A DNA stretch of 32,810 nucleotides, taken from Ophiostoma sp. CBS 140.51 (Eukaryota > Ascomycota > Sordariomycetes > Ophiostomatales > Ophiostomataceae). Location: positions 1 through 32,810 of the forward strand of contig JANSLP010000347.1 in NCBI GenBank assembly GCA_029298735.1, in the 5' to 3' direction. Positions 29,383 through 32,810 of this stretch are shown piece by piece (position 1 is the stretch's first letter; every line of letters begins with the position of its first letter). A program made the translations under genes and the position numbers. The notes under the pieces are model-generated. The model did not search any database, was not told the origin of the DNA, and worked only from the letters and a program-made list of their open reading frames with translations.

Positions 29383-32300
29383 TGAGCGTGGCGACGACAA
29401 AATGGTGCATTTTACGGCGGTTTTGGTACTTGGGCTGGGTAATATTTTGCTTTACGGATCAAAAACATTTGGACGATGGCACGGCAAAGGCGGTGTTGGT
29501 CTGGCGCTCTTTTTCCCCTTTTTCTCTCTCTTTCCGTTTTTTCCTGAAAATCTGCAGGGCAGCTTTTCGTCCCGCTGTGGTTTGCACTCTCAACCACCCA
29601 CACACACTTTCTCTCTCTCACAACTCACACTTTCCTTTGTCATTCTTGTTTTCCTCTTGCTTTTTCCCAACGATACCACATAACAAATGAGGACATGAAT
29701 TGCTATTTACTTTGGAGGCAGGATTTGATTTACTCTCGCAATGCTTTAGCATATTTTTTATGAATAAAAATTAATGTAAACAAACAAACACTCAAGATGC
29801 ACAACAAAAAGTGACGCGAATTCGAAAAACAAACAATCACATCTTTCTTGTCACCAACATGCTTGTCACCCCTCAGTGTTGGTACTTTGTGGATTCTTAG
29901 TCTTTGCAGGTGGTCTGTTTGTCACTGTCAGTGATTGAGTCTGGACACTGGCCTGTCCTGTCCTGTCACTGAGAACAGACCGCATCTGCAGACCGCAGAA
30001 AAATATGAAGGAAACTTCCACTACTGCAGTCGATATCACACGTCCAGCCCGCCCAGCCCAGTCCGAGAAGCGGTACTTTCAGTCACTTTACGGCGGACAC
30101 ATCACCCGCGCTGGCCCTCATATTCTCGTCACTCGACACTACCGGAAACCACTGGACTTAGTCAAAGGGTGACTGGATGGGCAAAGAGGGGTGTTGAGCG
30201 GGCAGGAAAACGGCCATTGCATATTGCGGTGTATGTACTCCGTCGATCGTGGAGATGACCATGTGGTTTTGACCCTGGTCTCCCGTTATTTACTTTCCGT
30301 TTATTGTTTCGCAACGCTCTTTTCTCTCTTTCCTTCTTCTCTTTTTCGCGGTTCTCCGAAATGATGAAAGAGGCCCTTCTTCGGTGATTACGAAAGGGCT
30401 TTCCCTCCTCCTATTCCTTGCAGCAGGGAAGAAAGAAGACAAGAAGAAGAAATGATTTCTTTCGAAAAGCGGCACAGAACATGGACGAGGGCAGATGCGA
30501 GAAAAGAGAGCGTTGCAGGAAGTCCAGAGTTAAGCGCCGACAGGGGAGGAACGGCAGTGAAGGAGGGGGCGGCTCAAGTCTCTGATTGGTTAGTGGGGAC
30601 AGGGGGTGTGCTTCTGCACAACACAGACAGACACTCTGGGAGAAGTGGACACGCTCTCTGGTCTAAGAGCCAGATGCTAATTGGTTTAGCCTCGCAAATG
30701 TGATGAGGTGCAGGGCATCAGAGAGGACCCACACGACCCAAAGAAAAACAACCACGACGACGTTCAATAAACAATTAAGCGCCGGTCATCTTAAACGGGA
30801 GCGAACAAACAGAACGGGGAAGAGTCTGTGAGTCTATGAGTGCGGACAGTCTTCAGAAAGCGTCATGAAGTGTGATTTGGCTGCAAGTCTAGATGTACCT
30901 TCCCACTCAACAGAGGCGGATGAGTACCTCACCCTCCGTCATATCACACACTCCTCCTCCTCATGTGCTCAAAAAACCTGCGTCTCCTGCAGGAGACAGC
31001 GGAGGCTAGGACGGACGAGGGAAAACTTAGAACAGTAGTGCCGGTACAGAGTACAAGTGCAGCCTTAGCGGAGGAGAGGGAAAGGGGAAATACTTTGCGC
31101 CCAAAGAGTCTGTGTAAATGTCAACGACACTTGCAGCATCGAATCTGCAGTATGCAATTGACTGTTTCCTTGACTTCTGTGTCCAAAGTATGTTTTCATA
31201 TACAAGCACGGAGTACCCTCTACTGTACAGCACATTAGACTACCAAAAACAGAAGGCATCCCGAGCGGCTCCCTCCCCTGTCTCCTCTCCTATTATTCAT
31301 TTCCTCTTCCGGAGCATTCGAGATTAGAGAAGAATAAGAAACAACCTTGCAGATCCGAGTCTATTTCAAGTTCGTTTGAGAGCAAGGTGTTTCATACTTT
31401 TATGTTTTGGAGAAGCTTGTCAACTTGACTAGGTCTTCGATTCATCTCCTTCTTTTTTGGCTCTGGGTATTCACATTTGAGTATGAGACGCAGAACCATG
31501 GCGTGCAATTGAAACTTTGATTTTGACGTCTCTTCATGTTGTTTTCTCAGTTGTCGTCAATTTTGGACAATAATAGAAAGTATTGAGTTGACAAAAGTAT
31601 TGATTTGTATAACTTTCCTCATCCATACCCGTCCCCGTCTGTAGTTTCTTATTCGCCTTCGTTTCCGCCGCTCCCCGTCTCCTCAAATGAAACCTGTTCT
31701 CAGCACAGTCCTCGACGCAGCTTCTCGTAGGACAAGAACGTCCAAAAATAACATGAAGATGAAAATAGAACAGAACTAGAACTCAACTCAAAAAAGAAGC
31801 AAAAATAAAAGAAGAAACAACATCACAATCCTTCAGTACGCTCTGCACTCTTATCACAATCACACTTGCGATGCTACCCCAGACTTTAAGTTTGTTTCGT
31901 TTCAAGATGATCAAGGGGTAGTGGGTGTGAGAAACAAGAAGGAGTGATGGAAGAATATGAAACAAGTTCGCCTTCCGGATTTCAACCAACAGGCAAAACC
32001 AACAGGTAAAGCTGCAACCGACACCTTGGTATGGGGTGTACAAACGACATCATCCCGTTTTACCGGCTTGTTTGTGTGTGTGCGTCAACAATAACAATAT
32101 CAAGAGTTTGCCTCCCGTGTCTTTTTTTAGATCCCGCACCATCTCTTCCTCATTACCAAGAGTTGTTGATATTGAACAACGATGGGATAAAGAGACAAAA
32201 TGCAGCTTCGTGTTTATCACGAGATAAAAATAACTTCATCACAATCGAAGACTGTCTTAGCGAGTGACGATATCTATTTTTACAATTGCAAACTTCTCGC

Positions 32301-32810
32301 TTCGAGTTCAAGACTCGAGATGTCAATCGATATCGACTATCAACACTGCATCCAAACCAGCTTCCCGGTCTGTAATTACGATGTCGATCATGAAAGTTAA
32401 ACTATCTTAGACATAACAGCAGACCCAGGATTACATATGGGGTATGTGGAAGAGCCTACACAGGTTGGGATAGTCTTGAGATTGACAGAAGCATTGATGA
32501 TTGATGATAGATAGACGTCATGATGGCACACACCTAAGCAACCAGGGCGGACAAAATTGTGCCTGTTGAGAAGCGCGTGTAATCGTTTTGCATATCTCGT
32601 CTGTCTATACTGGTTTGGTATTTGAAATCGGGAATGAAATGAGTTGAGTATCACGGGTTATGTATGTCTGCCGTATCTCTCTTCGAGGAATTGAGTCGTT
32701 TTTGCGGCGAAAAGAAAAACACGAGAAGTAGGAGAAGTTAGAGTAATGACAAAAGGAGGACAAAAGAAAACAAAGGGGGTAATAGGAGACGCAAAATAGG
32801 AGACGCCAAG
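29383..32810. other. Gene-poor right end, 3.4 kb
   Basis: This begins with the 3' UTR of the SAGLP gene (T/C-rich at 29510-29670). I see no recognisable protein, RNA gene or mobile element in the rest. The frames present are short, and several overlap on both strands. A forkhead-type word, GTAAACA, occurs at 29776-29782, followed by CAAACAAACA. A stretch at 30290-30450 is T/C-rich, then purine-rich. The next gene may lie just beyond the window. Confidence 0.5.

Noticed and set aside
1..32810. Transposons, CRISPR arrays, prophage, 5S rRNA
   Set aside because: No terminal repeats with transposase or reverse-transcriptase motifs, no regularly spaced repeats and no rRNA sequence were seen on either strand.

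Overview
The window reads as nuclear chromosomal DNA of a filamentous ascomycete (Pezizomycotina, probably Sordariomycetes; species not determinable from this alone). The evidence is short GT-AG introns of 52 to 76 bp with CTAAC/TACTAAC-type branch sites, GC-rich third codon positions in coding exons, pyrimidine-rich leaders before several start codons, and family members typical of such fungi. I see no bacterial-type operon, transposon, CRISPR array or convincing tRNA/rRNA gene.

Nine genes can be supported. The left third (1-10156) is gene-poor. It holds a 54-residue Cys/His-rich microprotein (4059-4223, +) behind a very long pyrimidine-rich stretch nearly free of ATG, and a small secreted beta-sandwich protein with one intron (5171-5812, -). 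The centre (10157-24454) is a dense block of nuclear housekeeping genes: SF3B1/Hsh155 (10157-13894, -), the 8-oxoguanine glycosylase OGG1 (14389-15730, -), the U2AF large subunit (16125-18131, +), ribosomal protein S13/uS15 (19443-20296, +), the COMPASS subunit Sdc1 with a Dpy-30 motif (20801-21321, -) and the structure-specific nuclease FAN1 (21788-24454, +). The right part (24455-32810) is again gene-poor, with one serine/alanine-rich, probably nuclear protein carrying tandem SAGLP pentapeptides (28102-29382, +).

Functional links: SF3B1 and U2AF65 are direct partners in 3' splice-site/branch-site recognition, and both protein interfaces (tryptophan ligand motifs in SF3B1, the C-terminal UHM in U2AF65) are visible here, 2.2 kb apart with OGG1 between. 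Two divergent pairs each join a DNA-repair enzyme to a general nuclear gene: OGG1/U2AF2 (394 bp between start codons) and SDC1/FAN1 (466 bp). RPS13 and SDC1 converge.

I found no clearly novel multi-gene system. The most interesting points are: (i) an approximately 1.7 kb ATG-depleted leader, with a TATA box at its 5' edge, before the microprotein gene; (ii) the predicted drug-pocket residues of SF3B1, where Asn and Ser replace the human Val1078 and Asn1108; (iii) the SAGLP array, whose peptide is constant while its codons vary; (iv) the RD/RE/RG-type arginine domain of U2AF65, which contains no in-frame start codon; (v) the long, hairpin-capable first intron of RPS13.
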